A DNA stretch of 64,000 bases. Origin: OAS926 sp035503715. GTDB lineage: Bacteria; Pseudomonadota; Alphaproteobacteria; Rhizobiales; Rhizobiaceae. The position numbers and the translations under genes are program-made. The first letter of the stretch is position 1, and every line of letters begins with the position of its first letter. The stretch is taken from NCBI GenBank assembly GCA_035503715.1, contig DATJTE010000059.1:1-64000 (forward strand), read 5' to 3'. Of the stretch, positions 1 to 10,114 are shown piece by piece. The notes beneath the pieces are model-generated. The model ran no database searches. It was given only the letters and a program-made list of their open reading frames with translations, and had not been told where the DNA came from.

Positions 1-832
1 CGGAGTTCGCGCGTTCGCCATAGCGCTTTTGCCCGTCGCGAAAGATCTCGATCATCAGCGGTGAAATTTCGAGCGGTACGCCATGCGCTTCCGCCGTCTT
101 CTGAAAGAAGCCGATGTCCTTCTGCACGAGATCCATCGAAAACGAGATGTCGCGCGAACCGTTGAGGATCACCTGGCTTTCCGTCTCATGCACGAAGGAA
201 TTGCCGGACGAGATGCGGATCGCCTCATAGGTCGTTGCGAGGTCGAGGTCGGCCGCCTTCATCGTCACCAGCGCCTCGCAAAGCGTCAGAAGATTAGCGG
301 TCGCGAGATAGTTGGTCATGGCCTTCAGCGTCGCGGCCGAGCCGACCGGGCCGGTGTGGAGGATGCGCCGGCCGAGGATCTTCAGCACCGGCAGGATGCG
401 CTCGAAGACGGCACGCTCACAGCCGGCGAAGATCGAGATGTTGCCGGTCGCAGCGCGATGCACACCGCCCGACACCGGGCAGTCCACGGCATGTGCGCCT
501 TTCGCGTCGAATTTCGCGGCCAGCCGTTTGATCTCTTCCGTGTCAGTCGTCGACATCTCCAGCCAGATCGATCCGGGCCGGGCACCGGCGAGCAAACCGT
601 CCTCCGCTTCCACGACAGCCGCCGAGGCTGCGGGCGAAGGCAGGCAGGTGATGACGAAGTCACACTGCGTGGCCATCGCCTTAGGACTGTCGCCCCAGGC
701 CGCGCCGCCGTCGAGGAACCGCTGCGCGGCGACGCGGTCGAGTTCGCGCACGGTGAGATCAACCTTGTTTCTCAGCAGTGTCGAGGCAAGCGCTCCGCCC
801 GCGTGACCGAGTCCGATAAAACCGACTTTCAT
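1..832 (-). CDS. NAD(P)-dependent beta-hydroxyacid dehydrogenase (3-hydroxyisobutyrate dehydrogenase family), C-terminus cut by window edge
   Basis: The gene starts with ATG at 832 and is still open at base 1, so only about 277 N-terminal residues are present. The protein opens with a Rossmann dinucleotide motif (GFIGLGHAGG, residues 4-13). It then has the substrate-binding signature DCPVSGG near 118-124 and the catalytic-lysine motif GPVGSAATLKAMTN, with the lysine near 170 and the asparagine four residues later. These are the hallmarks of 3-hydroxyisobutyrate, tartronate semialdehyde and related dehydrogenases, which oxidise beta-hydroxyacids with NAD(P). The substrate cannot be assigned from sequence. 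It lies 89 bases downstream of a P-loop kinase on the same strand and may share its transcript. Confidence 0.9.
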   Translation of the reverse strand, partial: MKVGFIGLGHAGGALASTLLRNKVDLTVRELDRVAAQRFLDGGAAWGDSPKAMATQCDFVITCLPSPAASAAVVEAEDGLLAGARPGSIWLEMSTTDTEEIKRLAAKFDAKGAHAVDCPVSGGVHRAATGNISIFAGCERAVFERILPVLKILGRRILHTGPVGSAATLKAMTNYLATANLLTLCEALVTMKAADLDLATTYEAIRISSGNSFVHETESQVILNGSRDISFSMDLVQKDIGFFQKTAEAHGVPLEISPLMIEIFRDGQKRYGERANS

Positions 833-921
833 GACAACCCCCCCTGCCTCGGCGGCAGGCTCGCGCGGCGTGCGCGCCAGCGCAAGCGCCCAGCTCGCGC
901 GCTCGATGAGGGCAGGGGAGA

Positions 922-1530
922 TCAGATCACCAGATCGGCGTTACGCTTCCTGGCGAGCACGCGGTCGATGTTCGGCATGTCGTTTGAGGCGATCCAGGCG
1001 CGCGCCTGTTCATCCGTCTTGCCATGTTCGTGCCAGCGCTGCATCAGCCGCCGCTCCAACTCCTCGCGCGGCACGTCGAGGAAAATGGCGAAATCGAAGA
1101 GCGACGCGAGCCGCGTCCATGGTTCCTCGTCGAGCAGCAGATAATTGCCTTCAGCCAGGATGAATCGCATGTCCGTCTCGACGATCGCGGCCGCCGCGCG
1201 CGACAGTTCGATCGAGCGGTCGAAGACGGGAATGGCGATATCTGGCTCGCCGGCGCGGATGCGTTTCAGCAGCGCCTCGAAGCCGGCCAGGTCGAACGTC
1301 TCGGGCGAACCCTTGCGCGACCGCAGGCCGCGCGCATTGAGGATGATGTCGTCAAAATGGAAGCCGTCCATCGGCACGACGACCGCGGTCTTTTCCGGCA
1401 GCAGGGCGCAAAGCTGCTCGGCGACGGTCGATTTGCCCGCGCCGGGCGGTCCGGCAATCCCGACCACGAAGCGTTTCGATTTCGCCGCCTTCTTGAAGAT
1501 GGTCGCGGCGAGATGTGCGATTTCGGACAT
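922..1530 (-). CDS. P-loop kinase of the uridine kinase/pantothenate kinase fold (FrcK-like)
   Basis: The 202-residue protein has a Walker A motif (GIAGPPGAGKST) near residues 23-34 and a following VPMDGFHFDD motif. That motif is typical of the uridine kinase, phosphoribulokinase and pantothenate kinase fold and of rhizobial FrcK-like kinases encoded near sugar transporters. The ATG at 1530 was chosen because an AGGGAAGG ribosome-binding site precedes it. An upstream in-frame ATG at 1596 would add 22 residues with no such site. The phosphoryl acceptor is not identifiable; a small sugar or nucleoside is an inference from family. The gene probably reads into the dehydrogenase downstream. Confidence 0.85.
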   Translation of the reverse strand: MSEIAHLAATIFKKAAKSKRFVVGIAGPPGAGKSTVAEQLCALLPEKTAVVVPMDGFHFDDIILNARGLRSRKGSPETFDLAGFEALLKRIRAGEPDIAIPVFDRSIELSRAAAAIVETDMRFILAEGNYLLLDEEPWTRLASLFDFAIFLDVPREELERRLMQRWHEHGKTDEQARAWIASNDMPNIDRVLARKRNADLVI

Positions 1531-1670
1531 GCCTTCCCTTACGTCGAGAGTACCGAAAAGCGCCAGTAAGATAAGCCAAGCAGCGCCCGGCGACAAATAG
1601 TTCGGGGTCTCCTTGTGTTTGTATGGACTGCTGATACCAATCGCTGAGGCAACATCCTCGGAACGTCCAG

Positions 1671-3536
1671 ATGCTCGAAACGGTCAGGCGCTTTTTGCGG
1701 ATGCAATTGCTGCCGCTTGTGCTGATCTTCGCGATTCTCGCCCTGCTGGTCGCCGCGCGCACGGTGCTGATTGAAACCCAGCGCACGAACAATGCAGCCG
1801 TGCAAGCGACCTTTGAGCTTGATCGGCGCGTGGTCCAGGTCCTGTCGCTTCTGCAGGATGCCGAGATAGGACAGCGCGGGTACCTGCTGACGAGCGAGCA
1901 GCAATACCGCGCGCCTTACGATAGCGCCGTGACGGCTTTGCCCGCTGAAATCCAGGGGATCAGGGATCTCATTCAGAGAGAGCCGGGCCGCCTGCCTCGT
2001 TTTCCCGAACTCGTGTCCGCATCCGAAGAGAAGCTGGCCGAACTGAAGGAAACCATCGACATGTTTGCGTCGGGCAACCGTTCCGGCGCCCTCGAGATCT
2101 TGCGCAGCGATCGCGGCAAGGTCCTCATGGATCGCGTCCGCTCCATCGTTGCCGACATCCGCCGTGACGAAAATGCGATGCTCGTGGCGAGCCTCGACGA
2201 AGCCGATGAGCTCGGCGAATGGCTGCGGATCGCTTCGATCGCTTCGGCGTTGGCGATCCTGGCGCTTGCCCTGTTCGGCTTCCTCGCCATGCGTCGCCGC
2301 ATGCGCGAGGTCATGACAGCGCATGCCGAGCTGGCTGCGGCGAACGTGGCGCTCACCGATGAGATACGCACGCGCGAGACTGCGGAGTCGCAGGTGCGCC
2401 AGATGCAGAAGATGGAGGCCGTCGGCCAGCTCACGGGCGGCATCGCGCACGACTTCAACAATATGCTGGCGGTGATCGTGAGCGCGATGAACCTGATTCA
2501 GCGCAAGCTCGCGCGTGGCGAGAACGACATCGGGAAGTTCGTCGACTCGGCCATGGATGCCGCCCAGCGTGCGGCGAGCCTGACGGGGAGGCTGCTCGCC
2601 TTTGCCCGCCAGCAGCCGCTTGCGCCGCAGGTGATCGAGACAAACCGGCTGGTCGCGGACATGTCGGACATGCTGCGGCGGACGCTGGGCGAATCCATCC
2701 ACGTTGAAACCGTTCTGGCCGGCGGCCTCTGGAAAACGCGCGCCGATCCGGGGCAGGTCGAGAACGCCATTCTCAATCTGGCGGTCAACGCCCGAGATGC
2801 GATGGGGGACGGCGGCAGGCTGACGATCGAAACGGCCAACGCCTATCTGGACGATGCATATGCAGCGTCCCACACCGAAGTGCCGGCCGGGCAATATGTC
2901 ATGATCGCCGTCACCGACACTGGCGCGGGCATGGCGCCCGATGTTGCGGCACGCGCTTTTGAGCCGTTTTTCACGACGAAACCGATAAGCAAGGGGACGG
3001 GGCTTGGCCTCAGCCAGGTCTTTGGTTTCGTCAAACAGACGGGAGGACACGTCAAGATTTACTCGGAGATAGGCAGCGGAACGACGCTGAAAATCTATCT
3101 GCCACGCTATTTTGGCGAGGACGTTCAACCGGTCGAAGCTGTGCCCGTCAAGGCGCAGGTTGCGCCCACCGAGACAGTTCTTGTCGTCGAGGACGACGAA
3201 CGGGTCCGCGCCGGGACGGTCGATACGCTCCGCGAACTCGGCTATGTCGTTATCCATGCAGGCGGCGGCGACGAGGCGCTGCGCCTGCTCAGCCAGACGC
3301 CAGGCGTTGCACTGCTGTTCACCGACATCGTCATGCCCGACATGAATGGCCGCAAACTCGCCGACGAAGCGCGGACACGTCATCCAGCCCTCAAGGTGCT
3401 GTACACGACCGGTTTCACGCGCAACGCGGTCGTTCACAACGGTGTTCTCGACCACGGCGTCAACTTCATCGCCAAGCCGTTTACGATCGACCAGCTATCT
3501 CAGAAGTTGAGGGAAGTCCTGGAGATCCCTGCCTAA
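1671..3536 (+). CDS. Hybrid sensor histidine kinase with CHASE3-like sensor and C-terminal receiver
   Basis: This 621-residue inner-membrane protein has an N-terminal transmembrane segment (about 11-31). A CHASE3-like extracytoplasmic region follows, with the signature AEIGQRGYLLT, and a second membrane helix lies near 185-205. A dimerisation/phosphoacceptor domain comes next (GGIAHDFNNML, His near 262), then an HATPase domain (NARDAMGDGG; GKGTGLGLSQ-like G box) and a receiver domain whose phospho-Asp is in LLFTDIVMPDMNG. The GGIAHDFNN type H-box and fused receiver place it with hybrid kinases whose output partner is encoded elsewhere. The signal is unknown. A diguanylate cyclase follows 88 bases downstream and could be functionally linked, but that is inference. 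Confidence 0.93.
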   Translation: MLETVRRFLRMQLLPLVLIFAILALLVAARTVLIETQRTNNAAVQATFELDRRVVQVLSLLQDAEIGQRGYLLTSEQQYRAPYDSAVTALPAEIQGIRDLIQREPGRLPRFPELVSASEEKLAELKETIDMFASGNRSGALEILRSDRGKVLMDRVRSIVADIRRDENAMLVASLDEADELGEWLRIASIASALAILALALFGFLAMRRRMREVMTAHAELAAANVALTDEIRTRETAESQVRQMQKMEAVGQLTGGIAHDFNNMLAVIVSAMNLIQRKLARGENDIGKFVDSAMDAAQRAASLTGRLLAFARQQPLAPQVIETNRLVADMSDMLRRTLGESIHVETVLAGGLWKTRADPGQVENAILNLAVNARDAMGDGGRLTIETANAYLDDAYAASHTEVPAGQYVMIAVTDTGAGMAPDVAARAFEPFFTTKPISKGTGLGLSQVFGFVKQTGGHVKIYSEIGSGTTLKIYLPRYFGEDVQPVEAVPVKAQVAPTETVLVVEDDERVRAGTVDTLRELGYVVIHAGGGDEALRLLSQTPGVALLFTDIVMPDMNGRKLADEARTRHPALKVLYTTGFTRNAVVHNGVLDHGVNFIAKPFTIDQLSQKLREVLEIPA

Positions 3537-3588
3537 ATTAAGGCATTGGAAAGCAACCGCGCGTAGTTTCGGCCTAGGGGATCAGTAC

Positions 3589-3603
3589 GTGCTAATTTAG
3601 CAC
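3589..3603. promoter_or_regulatory. Perfect palindrome before the diguanylate cyclase gene
   Basis: Bases 3589-3603 read gtgctaatttagcac, a perfect 7-1-7 inverted repeat. It sits 21 bases before the proposed TTG start of the GGDEF gene. It is AT-rich inside a GC-rich neighbourhood, as expected for an operator, but the binding protein is unknown. Confidence 0.4.
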
Positions 3604-3624
3604 AAGGGACGACGGGTCAGGCGC

Positions 3625-4623
3625 TTGCAGATACCAGCAGTGCCAAAAAGCCTGGAGGCGGAAGAACTCCGGGATCTGGCGATGGCGATCGGCCAGATGG
3701 GAGCTTTCGTGGACACGCTGAAGGAGCGCGTCCGCATGCTCGAAGCCGTTTTCGAGAATTTTCCGGGCGGCATCTCGCTCTTCGACCGCGATCTGAAGAT
3801 GGTGCTCTGCAACGAGCAGCAAAAGAAGCTGCTGGAATATCCTGACGAGCTGTTCGCCAGGCGGAACAAGCCGACGCTCGAAGATCTGTTCAGGTTCAAT
3901 GCGCGGCGCGGCGAATACGGTCCGGGCGATCCGGAGGAATATGTCGAACGGCGCATGGCGCTGGTGCGGACAAACCGTTCTCACGTATACGAACGCACCC
4001 GTCCGAACGGCACTGTGCTCGAAATCCGCGGCGAACCGCTTGCCGGTGGCGGATTCGTGACGACCTATCTCGACGTGACGGAGCAGCGGCGAGCCCAGGC
4101 GCTGATCGCTCACATGGCGCATCACGACACGCTGACCAATCTGCCGAACCGCGCGCTATTCACCGACCGGCTGCAGAACGCCATTGCCTTCGCCAAGCGC
4201 AACGGCTTGATGGCGCTGCTCTACGTCGACGTCGATCATTTCAAGCCGGTCAACGACACACTCGGCCATCTGGACGGCGACAATCTGCTGATCCAGATCG
4301 CCGACCGGCTGCGCAGCAGCGTGCGCGAGAACGATACTGTGGCACGTCTTGGTGGGGACGAGTTCGCCATCATCCAAACTGGCATCCGCGAGCCGGATGA
4401 CGCGACCGTTCTGGCTCGCCGTGTGCTTGGCGAGATGGCCCGCGCCTTCGACATTTCCGGCAAGCACGTCCGTATCGGCGTCTCGATCGGCATCGCCTTC
4501 GCACCGACCGACGGCATCACCATCGACGACGTGCTCCGCAAGTCCGATTCCGCTCTCTACAGGAGCAAATCCGGCGGCCGCGGCCGCTTTACGATCTACG
4601 AGGCGGAAGCCGCAGCAGTCTGA
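3625..4623 (+). CDS. PAS-GGDEF diguanylate cyclase
   Basis: The 332-residue soluble protein has a short N-terminal coiled-coil-like helix and a PAS domain of the PAS-7 type (about 45-155, LEAVFENFPGGISLFDRD). A GGDEF domain follows at about 165-330. The catalytic signature is intact as ARLGGDEFAI, with the preceding YVDVDHFKPVND motif, so it should make cyclic di-GMP from GTP. An RxxD inhibitory site is not obvious upstream of GGDEF. The start is uncertain: TTG at 3625 is the first start in the open frame, while GTG at 3640 or ATG at 3682 would also keep the PAS domain. It converges with the MetE-like gene three bases away. Confidence 0.9.
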   Translation: MQIPAVPKSLEAEELRDLAMAIGQMGAFVDTLKERVRMLEAVFENFPGGISLFDRDLKMVLCNEQQKKLLEYPDELFARRNKPTLEDLFRFNARRGEYGPGDPEEYVERRMALVRTNRSHVYERTRPNGTVLEIRGEPLAGGGFVTTYLDVTEQRRAQALIAHMAHHDTLTNLPNRALFTDRLQNAIAFAKRNGLMALLYVDVDHFKPVNDTLGHLDGDNLLIQIADRLRSSVRENDTVARLGGDEFAIIQTGIREPDDATVLARRVLGEMARAFDISGKHVRIGVSIGIAFAPTDGITIDDVLRKSDSALYRSKSGGRGRFTIYEAEAAAV

Positions 4624-4626
4624 TCC

Positions 4627-5760
4627 TTATTTATCGACGCCGCCCCAGATTGCCTCGGCGGTGCGCACCACGAGGTCAAGCTTCCGCTTCTGATCGTCCT
4701 CGCTGACGTCATTGCCATCTTCGGTCGAGGCGAAGCCGCATTGCGGTGCGATGCCGAGCTGGCCGATATCGGCATATTTGGACGCCTGTTCGAACTTGCG
4801 CTTCAGATCGTCGAGCTTTTCGAGTTCGCCCGTCTTGGTGGTGATGAAGCCCGGCAACACGCGCTTATTGCCCTTGGGCAGCAGGCGAAGCGGCTCGAGC
4901 CCGCCGGCGCGGTCGGTGTCGTATTCCATGAAATAGATGTCGACGTCGGTCTGGTTGAAGATCGCGTCCGCAGCCGGGTCGTACGCGCCCTCGGCAACCC
5001 AGGTCGATTTGAAATTGCCGCGGCACATATGCATGCCGATCAGCATATCCTTTGGCCGATCGGCGATCGCGTCGTGCATCATCCTGGCGTACTGACCAAT
5101 CAGCCAATCCGGATCCTCGCCCTTCTCCTTGCGCTGGTGGCGGATTTTCGGATCGCACAGATAGGCGAAGAAGATGTCGTCCATCTGCAGATAGCGGCAG
5201 CCGGCCTTGTAGAACGCGTCGACCGCCTTTTTGTAGACCGCGGTGATGGCGGCGAAATAGTCGTCGGAATCGTTCTTGTAGGCCGCAACCGAAATGTCTT
5301 CTGGCGCCGTGCGGAAATGGATCGCGCTCGGGCCGGGGATGGAAATCTTCGGCGTCACCTTGGTGTTCGCCGCGACGAACTTGAAGTGCTCCAGCATGGG
5401 ATGATCGTCGGGGAAACCGAGCTTCTCGCGGATGACCGGCGATTGCTGCTTGGTGTGCACACCGTGGAACTGGATGCCGCCGCCTTCCTTCTCGACGATG
5501 TCGAGGCCGTCGAGCATGCCCATGAAGTCGAAATGCCACCAGGCGCGGCGGAACTCGCCGTCCGTCACCGCCATCAGCCCAGCATTCTCTTGCATCTTGA
5601 TGACGCTCGCGATCGCCTCGTCTTCGACCGCCGCCAATTCCTCGGCCGACATCTTCTTGTCGTCGAGATGCACCGTCCGCGCTTTCTTCAGCTTCTCCGG
5701 CCTCAGAAAGCTGCCGACATGGTCGGCGCGGTAGGGTGGCTTGGCGATTTCGGCGGGCAT
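4627..5760 (-). CDS. MetE C-terminal-like cobalamin-independent methionine synthase family protein
   Basis: This 377-residue protein matches the catalytic (C-terminal) half of cobalamin-independent methionine synthase. It opens with RADHVGSFLRP, and the expected zinc ligands are visible: the His and Cys of GMHMCRGNF, a Glu in FMEYDTDRAG and the Cys of APQCGFAS. Stand-alone proteins of this size are often annotated as 5-methyltetrahydropteroyltriglutamate-homocysteine methyltransferase, but some use other methyl or thiol substrates. The start at 5760 was chosen for its GAGGGAGA ribosome-binding site, over an upstream ATG at 5823. It lies 100 bases after the gguB stop on the same strand and may be a distal member of the sugar-transport transcript. 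Confidence 0.88.
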   Translation of the reverse strand: MPAEIAKPPYRADHVGSFLRPEKLKKARTVHLDDKKMSAEELAAVEDEAIASVIKMQENAGLMAVTDGEFRRAWWHFDFMGMLDGLDIVEKEGGGIQFHGVHTKQQSPVIREKLGFPDDHPMLEHFKFVAANTKVTPKISIPGPSAIHFRTAPEDISVAAYKNDSDDYFAAITAVYKKAVDAFYKAGCRYLQMDDIFFAYLCDPKIRHQRKEKGEDPDWLIGQYARMMHDAIADRPKDMLIGMHMCRGNFKSTWVAEGAYDPAADAIFNQTDVDIYFMEYDTDRAGGLEPLRLLPKGNKRVLPGFITTKTGELEKLDDLKRKFEQASKYADIGQLGIAPQCGFASTEDGNDVSEDDQKRKLDLVVRTAEAIWGGVDK

Positions 5761-5860
5761 ATCAGTCTCCCTCAAGGCAAGGCGTGAGCCGGCTTGGATA
5801 GCCAAAGCGGAGAGCCGCGCCAAGAGACGCGGCCCTAAAACACCGGCAGGACGAGAAAGA

Positions 5861-7113
5861 TCAGGCCTTGCGCTTGTTGTAGAGGTCGAAGGCCACGGCG
5901 CCGAGCAGCACCAGGCCCTTGATGACCTGCTGCCAGTCGATGTTGATGCCCATCAGGCCCATGCCGTTGTTCATCACGCCCATGATGAAGGCGCCGATCA
6001 CCGCGCCCGCCACCTCGCCGACGCCGCCCATCGCCGAGGCGCCGCCGACGAACACGGCGGCGATGACGTCGAGTTCCATGCCCGCACCCGCCTTCGGCGT
6101 CGCCTGGTTGAGACGCGCCGCGTAGATCAGCCCGGCAAGAGCGGCCAGCATGCCCATGATGACGAAGACGAAGAAGGTCAGCCGCTCGGTCTGGATGCCG
6201 GAGAGCTTTGCCGCCTTCTCATTGCCGCCCATCGCAAAGATGCGGCGGCCGAACGTCATGCGCTTGGTGATGAAGACGAACAGCGCGATCAGCACGCCCA
6301 TCACGATCAGCACGTTCGGCAGGCCTTTGTAGGAGGCGAACTTGTACATCAGGTAGAGGATGATCGCGCCCATCAGCGCGTTCTTCGCGACGAAGAGCGC
6401 GAAGGGCTCGGCCTCGTAGCCGTGGCTCTCGCGGTTCCGGCGGCTCTTCAGCGCCACGTAGAGCATCGCCGCGACGATCAATATGCCGATGACCATCGTG
6501 GTGGAGTGCAGCACGATGCCGGTGTTGGGCATCGGGTTGCCCGCGGCGTTGAGCTGCGGCGCGACGATGGTGAGCTTGCCGATGACATCGGGAATGAACC
6601 CCGCCGACAGCATCTGGAACTCGGTCGGAAACGGGCCGACGGAACGGCCGCCGAGCAGCCAGAGCAGCAGGCCCTTGAAGACCAGCATGCCCGACAGCGT
6701 CACGATGAAGGACGGGATCTTCATATAGGCGATGAAGTAACCCTGGGCGCCGCCAATCATGGCGCCCACCGCGATGCCGGCCAGGCCGGCGAGGAACGGG
6801 TTGAAATTGTAGTCGACCATCAGCACGGCGGCGACCGCGCCGATGAAGCCCGCCACCGACCCGACCGACAGATCGATATGGCCGGCGACGATGACAAGGA
6901 GCATGCCGAGCGCCATCACGATGATGTAGCTGTTCTGCAGCACGACATTGGTGAGGTTGACCGGCAGGAACAGGATGCCGTTCGTCATGTAGGCGAAGAA
7001 CAGCATGATGGCGATCAGCGCCAGCACAAGGCCGTACTGGCGCAGGTTTTCCTTCAGCGCCTGCTGCGCCGACGCCTTGGCGGCATTGGTGATCGGGGCC
7101 GCGGTTTCGGTGC

Positions 7114-7117
<4 letters not shown>
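5861..7117 (-). CDS. gguB: Multiple-sugar ABC transporter permease GguB
   Basis: The 418-residue hydrophobic protein belongs to the ribose/xylose-type (XylH, MmsB, GguB) permease family. It has roughly ten transmembrane segments and the conserved GHIDLSVGSVAGFIGA motif near residue 80 that marks this family. A polar cytoplasmic insert (KSRRNRESHGYEAEP) lies near 230. It forms the membrane channel for sugars delivered by the periplasmic protein ChvE. Its ATG overlaps the gguA stop by four bases (ATGA), implying translational coupling. The order chvE-gguA-gguB is that of Agrobacterium; the third Agrobacterium gene, gguC, is not found next to it here. Confidence 0.93.
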
Positions 7118-8652
<1,535 letters not shown>

Positions 8653-8751
8653 CGGCCGAACCCGGTCTCCTCCCGGCAAGTCCGCTGATCGTTGATCCGC
8701 TGACTGCCCCTTCCCGCCGCCGACACTAAGTCAGCTTGTCACTGAACGAAA

Positions 8752-8775
8752 GAACCCCGCGCCGGGCGCGGGGTT
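8752..8775 (-). terminator. Intercistronic hairpin between chvE and gguA
   Basis: Bases 8752-8775 form a strong GC hairpin (gaaccccgcgc, three-base loop, gcgcggggttc). On the transcribed minus strand the hairpin begins about 20 bases after the chvE stop and is followed by TTTCGTT. It resembles an attenuating or leaky terminator that would raise the amount of binding protein relative to the transporter, or a 3-prime stabilising structure. Confidence 0.6.
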
Positions 8776-8794
8776 CGATCATTTCCAGGTGATC

Positions 8795-9865
8795 TTACTT
8801 CAGGTCTTCGGCCTTGATGTAGCCGGAGTCGACGACGATCTGCTGGTAGTTCGACTTGTCGACCGAAACCGGCACGAGCAGGTAGGACGGAACCACCTTC
8901 ACGCCGTTGTTGTAGGTCTTCTCGTCGTTGATCTCAGGCTTGCCGCCGGAGAGCGCGGTATCCACCAGAACCGCCGTCACCTTCGCCAGTTCGCGCGTGT
9001 CCTTGAACACGGTCGAATACTGCTCGTCGGCGATGATCGCCTTGACCGACGGGGTCTCCGCGTCCTGGCCGGTGATGATCGGCCACGGCTGGTCGGCCGT
9101 GCCGTAGCCCACGCCGCGCAGCGACGAGATGATGCCGCGGGAGAGGCCGTCATACGGCGCCAGAACGCCATGCACGCGGGTGCCGTCGGAGTAGTTGGCC
9201 GACAGGATGTTGTCCATGCGGGCCTGCGCGACAGCCGCGTCCCAGCGCAGCGTGCCGACCTTCTCCATGCCCATCTGGCCGGACTTCACGACGATGTCGC
9301 CCTTGTCGATCAGCGGCTGCAGGACCGACATCGCGCCATCGTAGAAGAAGAAGGCATTGTTGTCGTCCGGCGACCCGCCGAACAGTTCGACGTTCCAGGG
9401 CTTCTGGTCGGCGAAGCGCTCGCCCAGCCCCTTCACCAGCGAGTCGGCCTGGAGCACGCCGACCTTGAAGTTGTCGAAGGTCGTATAATAGTCGACGTTC
9501 GGGCTTTCGCGGATCAGGCGGTCATAGGCGACGGTGATCGCGCCGCTGTCCTTGGCCTGCTGCAGCACCTGGCTCAGCGTCGTGCCGTCGATTGAGGCGA
9601 TGACCAGCGCCTTGGCGCCCTTGGTCACCATGCCTTCGATCTGGGTCAACTGGTTCGGAATGTCGTCTTCCGCATATTGCAGGTCGACGGTGTAGCCCTT
9701 TGCCTCGAGCGCAGCCTTAAGCTCGTTGCCGTCGCTGATCCAGCGCAGCGACGATTTGGTCGGCATGGCGATGCCGATGAGGCCCTTGTCCTGGGCGACA
9801 GCCGGCAGCGTCATGGCCGACAGGCCAAACGCGACCGCGCTAACCAACGCTTTGAAATTCTTCAC
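8795..9865 (-). CDS. chvE: Periplasmic multiple sugar-binding protein ChvE
   Basis: The 356-residue protein begins at a GTG (9865) preceded by AAGGGAGAG and has a Sec signal peptide of about 25 residues ending in PAVAQ. The mature part matches ChvE in many stretches, including GIAMPTKSSLRWI, IASIDGTTLSQVL, ELFGGSPDDNNAFFFYDGAM, KSGQMGMEKVGTLRWD and FKDTRELAKV. In Agrobacterium, ChvE binds aldose sugars, feeds the GguAB importer and signals sugar presence to VirA. No virA-like gene is in this window, so transport is the supported role. The gene is divergent from gbpR, with an operator-like inverted repeat in between. Confidence 0.95.
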   Translation of the reverse strand: MKNFKALVSAVAFGLSAMTLPAVAQDKGLIGIAMPTKSSLRWISDGNELKAALEAKGYTVDLQYAEDDIPNQLTQIEGMVTKGAKALVIASIDGTTLSQVLQQAKDSGAITVAYDRLIRESPNVDYYTTFDNFKVGVLQADSLVKGLGERFADQKPWNVELFGGSPDDNNAFFFYDGAMSVLQPLIDKGDIVVKSGQMGMEKVGTLRWDAAVAQARMDNILSANYSDGTRVHGVLAPYDGLSRGIISSLRGVGYGTADQPWPIITGQDAETPSVKAIIADEQYSTVFKDTRELAKVTAVLVDTALSGGKPEINDEKTYNNGVKVVPSYLLVPVSVDKSNYQQIVVDSGYIKAEDLK

Positions 9866-10062
9866 GTTACACTCTCCCTTTGATCGGCGTCGCGGCTGAG
9901 GCCGACGTCGCAAGATCTGCCGAAAACCCGACGGGCGGGCATCCTGTTGGTCCTGCAGCCTCCCTGCTCGCGGCGGGCAGGATATCCACCTTTGCGAGCG
10001 CACAAAACCTCCCGCTGCGATTTGGCGATCGAAGCCGGAGATGTGGCTGACGGTGCGGATAT

Positions 10063-10080
10063 TTTGATATAACTGTCAAA
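10063..10080. promoter_or_regulatory. Candidate GbpR operator between chvE and gbpR
   Basis: The 249-base divergent spacer between chvE and gbpR contains TTTGA (10063-10067), eight bases, then TCAAA (10076-10080), a perfect inverted repeat in an AT-rich patch. LysR-type regulators bind dyads of this kind upstream of the gene they control and of their own gene. The assignment to GbpR is by position. Confidence 0.5.
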
Positions 10081-10114
10081 TCAGTTTTCGGGCGTTTGCT
10101 ATTCCAGGGGCGGT

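Noticed and set aside
1539..3455. A minus-strand open frame of 638 codons
   Set aside because: Antisense to the hybrid sensor kinase; no domain recognised.
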